A stretch of 6,104 bases of DNA, taken from assembly GCA_050732575.1 (NCBI GenBank), contig JBOHRF010000320.1:1-6104 (forward strand). The letters are read 5' to 3'. This DNA comes from JBBDWZ01 sp050732575 (GTDB lineage: Bacteria > Gemmatimonadota > Gemmatimonadetes > Longimicrobiales > RSA9). The notes beneath the pieces are model-generated. The model saw only the letters and a program-made list of their open reading frames with translations, did no database searches and had not been told where the DNA came from. The position numbers were made by a program, and so were the translations under genes. The stretch's first letter is position 1. Every line of letters starts with the position of its first letter. Positions 5,775-6,104 of the stretch are shown one piece after another.

Positions 5775-6104
5775 GTGCGCCTGGCCGTCCTGATCACCTA
5801 CCACAATGAGGGCGAGCTGCTGACGGAATGTCTACGCTCGCTGGGCGCGGGGTCGAGCCCGCCTGCTGAGATCATGGTCTACGATGATGCGTCGGTGCGC
5901 GGCGCAGCGGCTTACATACCGGCCGGCGCGGGTGTGCAGCTGCTGCGCGGCGCGGACAACGTGGGGCCGGCCATTGCACGCAATCGACTGCTGGCGGCGA
6001 GTCGTGCTGACTGGGTGCACTTTCACGATGCCGATGACCTGTTCCTGCCCGGATGGGCGGAGCGCGTGCGCGCGGCGGCGGGCGAGGACGTGGATTGTGT
6101 TTTT
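5775..6104 (+). CDS. Family 2 glycosyltransferase, 5' part only (runs off the window)
   Basis: The first 110 codons of a GT-A fold glycosyltransferase are open to the last base. Motifs appear in order: VLITYHNEGELLTECLRSL (5-23, N-terminal strand and helix), IMVYDDAS (33-40, nucleotide-binding Asp residues), NVGPAIARNRLLAAS (62-76), and WVHFHDADDLFLPGW (80-94) with the DxD metal-binding motif at Asp85-Ala-Asp87. The enzyme would transfer a sugar from a nucleotide-sugar donor. Acceptor and donor cannot be read from this part, though such genes usually serve envelope or exopolysaccharide assembly. GTG 5775 is chosen because the frame is closed by TAA at 5736-5738 and no ATG lies between; GGGG at 5765-5768 is a weak ribosome binding site 6 nt upstream. 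The lipoprotein gene lies 247 bp upstream, so it probably has its own promoter. Confidence 0.85.
   Translation, partial: MRLAVLITYHNEGELLTECLRSLGAGSSPPAEIMVYDDASVRGAAAYIPAGAGVQLLRGADNVGPAIARNRLLAASRADWVHFHDADDLFLPGWAERVRAAAGEDVDCVF

Noticed and set aside
5533..5793. Possible small 86-residue gene in the gap before the glycosyltransferase
   Set aside because: GTG start without a ribosome binding site, no recognisable motif, and overlap with the start of the glycosyltransferase gene.
1..6104. CRISPR array, tRNA or rRNA gene, insertion sequence, or phage/defence genes
   Set aside because: No spaced direct-repeat array, cloverleaf, transposase or known defence domain was found on reading either strand.

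Overview
The window is GC-rich, gene-dense bacterial chromosome with GTG starts, 4-nt start/stop overlaps and a lipoprotein that points to a diderm envelope. No ribosomal RNA or species marker is present. The gene order resembles what I remember from Gemmatimonadota, but that is only a recollection and the phylum is not proven here.

Layout. Bases 1-177 carry no gene. They begin with the tail of a probable terminator for an upstream gene and then hold a large three-tier hairpin (69-147). Bases 178-1455 (minus strand) encode a multi-pass membrane protein with the two inverted alpha-repeats of the cation/Ca2+ exchanger superfamily, but with non-standard ion-binding motifs. Only 22 bp from its start codon, a plus-strand operon begins: a eukaryotic-like 6-pyruvoyltetrahydropterin synthase (1478-1894), GTP cyclohydrolase I FolE (1897-2496), a short-chain dehydrogenase/reductase (2528-3244), a second pterin synthase of the QueD/COG0720 family (3252-3638), and a lipoprotein joining a beta-propeller to an M23 peptidase domain and a small beta-sandwich (3635-5527). 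A 247-bp gap follows, then the 5' part of a family 2 glycosyltransferase (5775 to the window end).

How the genes fit together. FolE makes 7,8-dihydroneopterin triphosphate from GTP. Both COG0720 paralogues are expected to use that product. The first has the full catalytic set of animal PTPS with almost identical residue spacing and sits with an NADPH-type SDR, so GTP -> dihydroneopterin triphosphate -> 6-pyruvoyltetrahydropterin -> reduced biopterin-like cofactor is the simplest reading. The second carries a combined Cys-Glu motif (CExxHGH) associated with COG0720 members that can serve queuosine and/or folate synthesis. The operon therefore looks like a branch point in pterin metabolism. The envelope lipoprotein is translationally coupled to its last gene for no obvious reason.

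The most interesting points are the two differently equipped pterin synthases around FolE and an SDR, the CExxHGH motif, the propeller-M23 lipoprotein whose zinc motif has Glu in place of Asp, the altered exchanger motifs, and the unexplained 79-nt hairpin.
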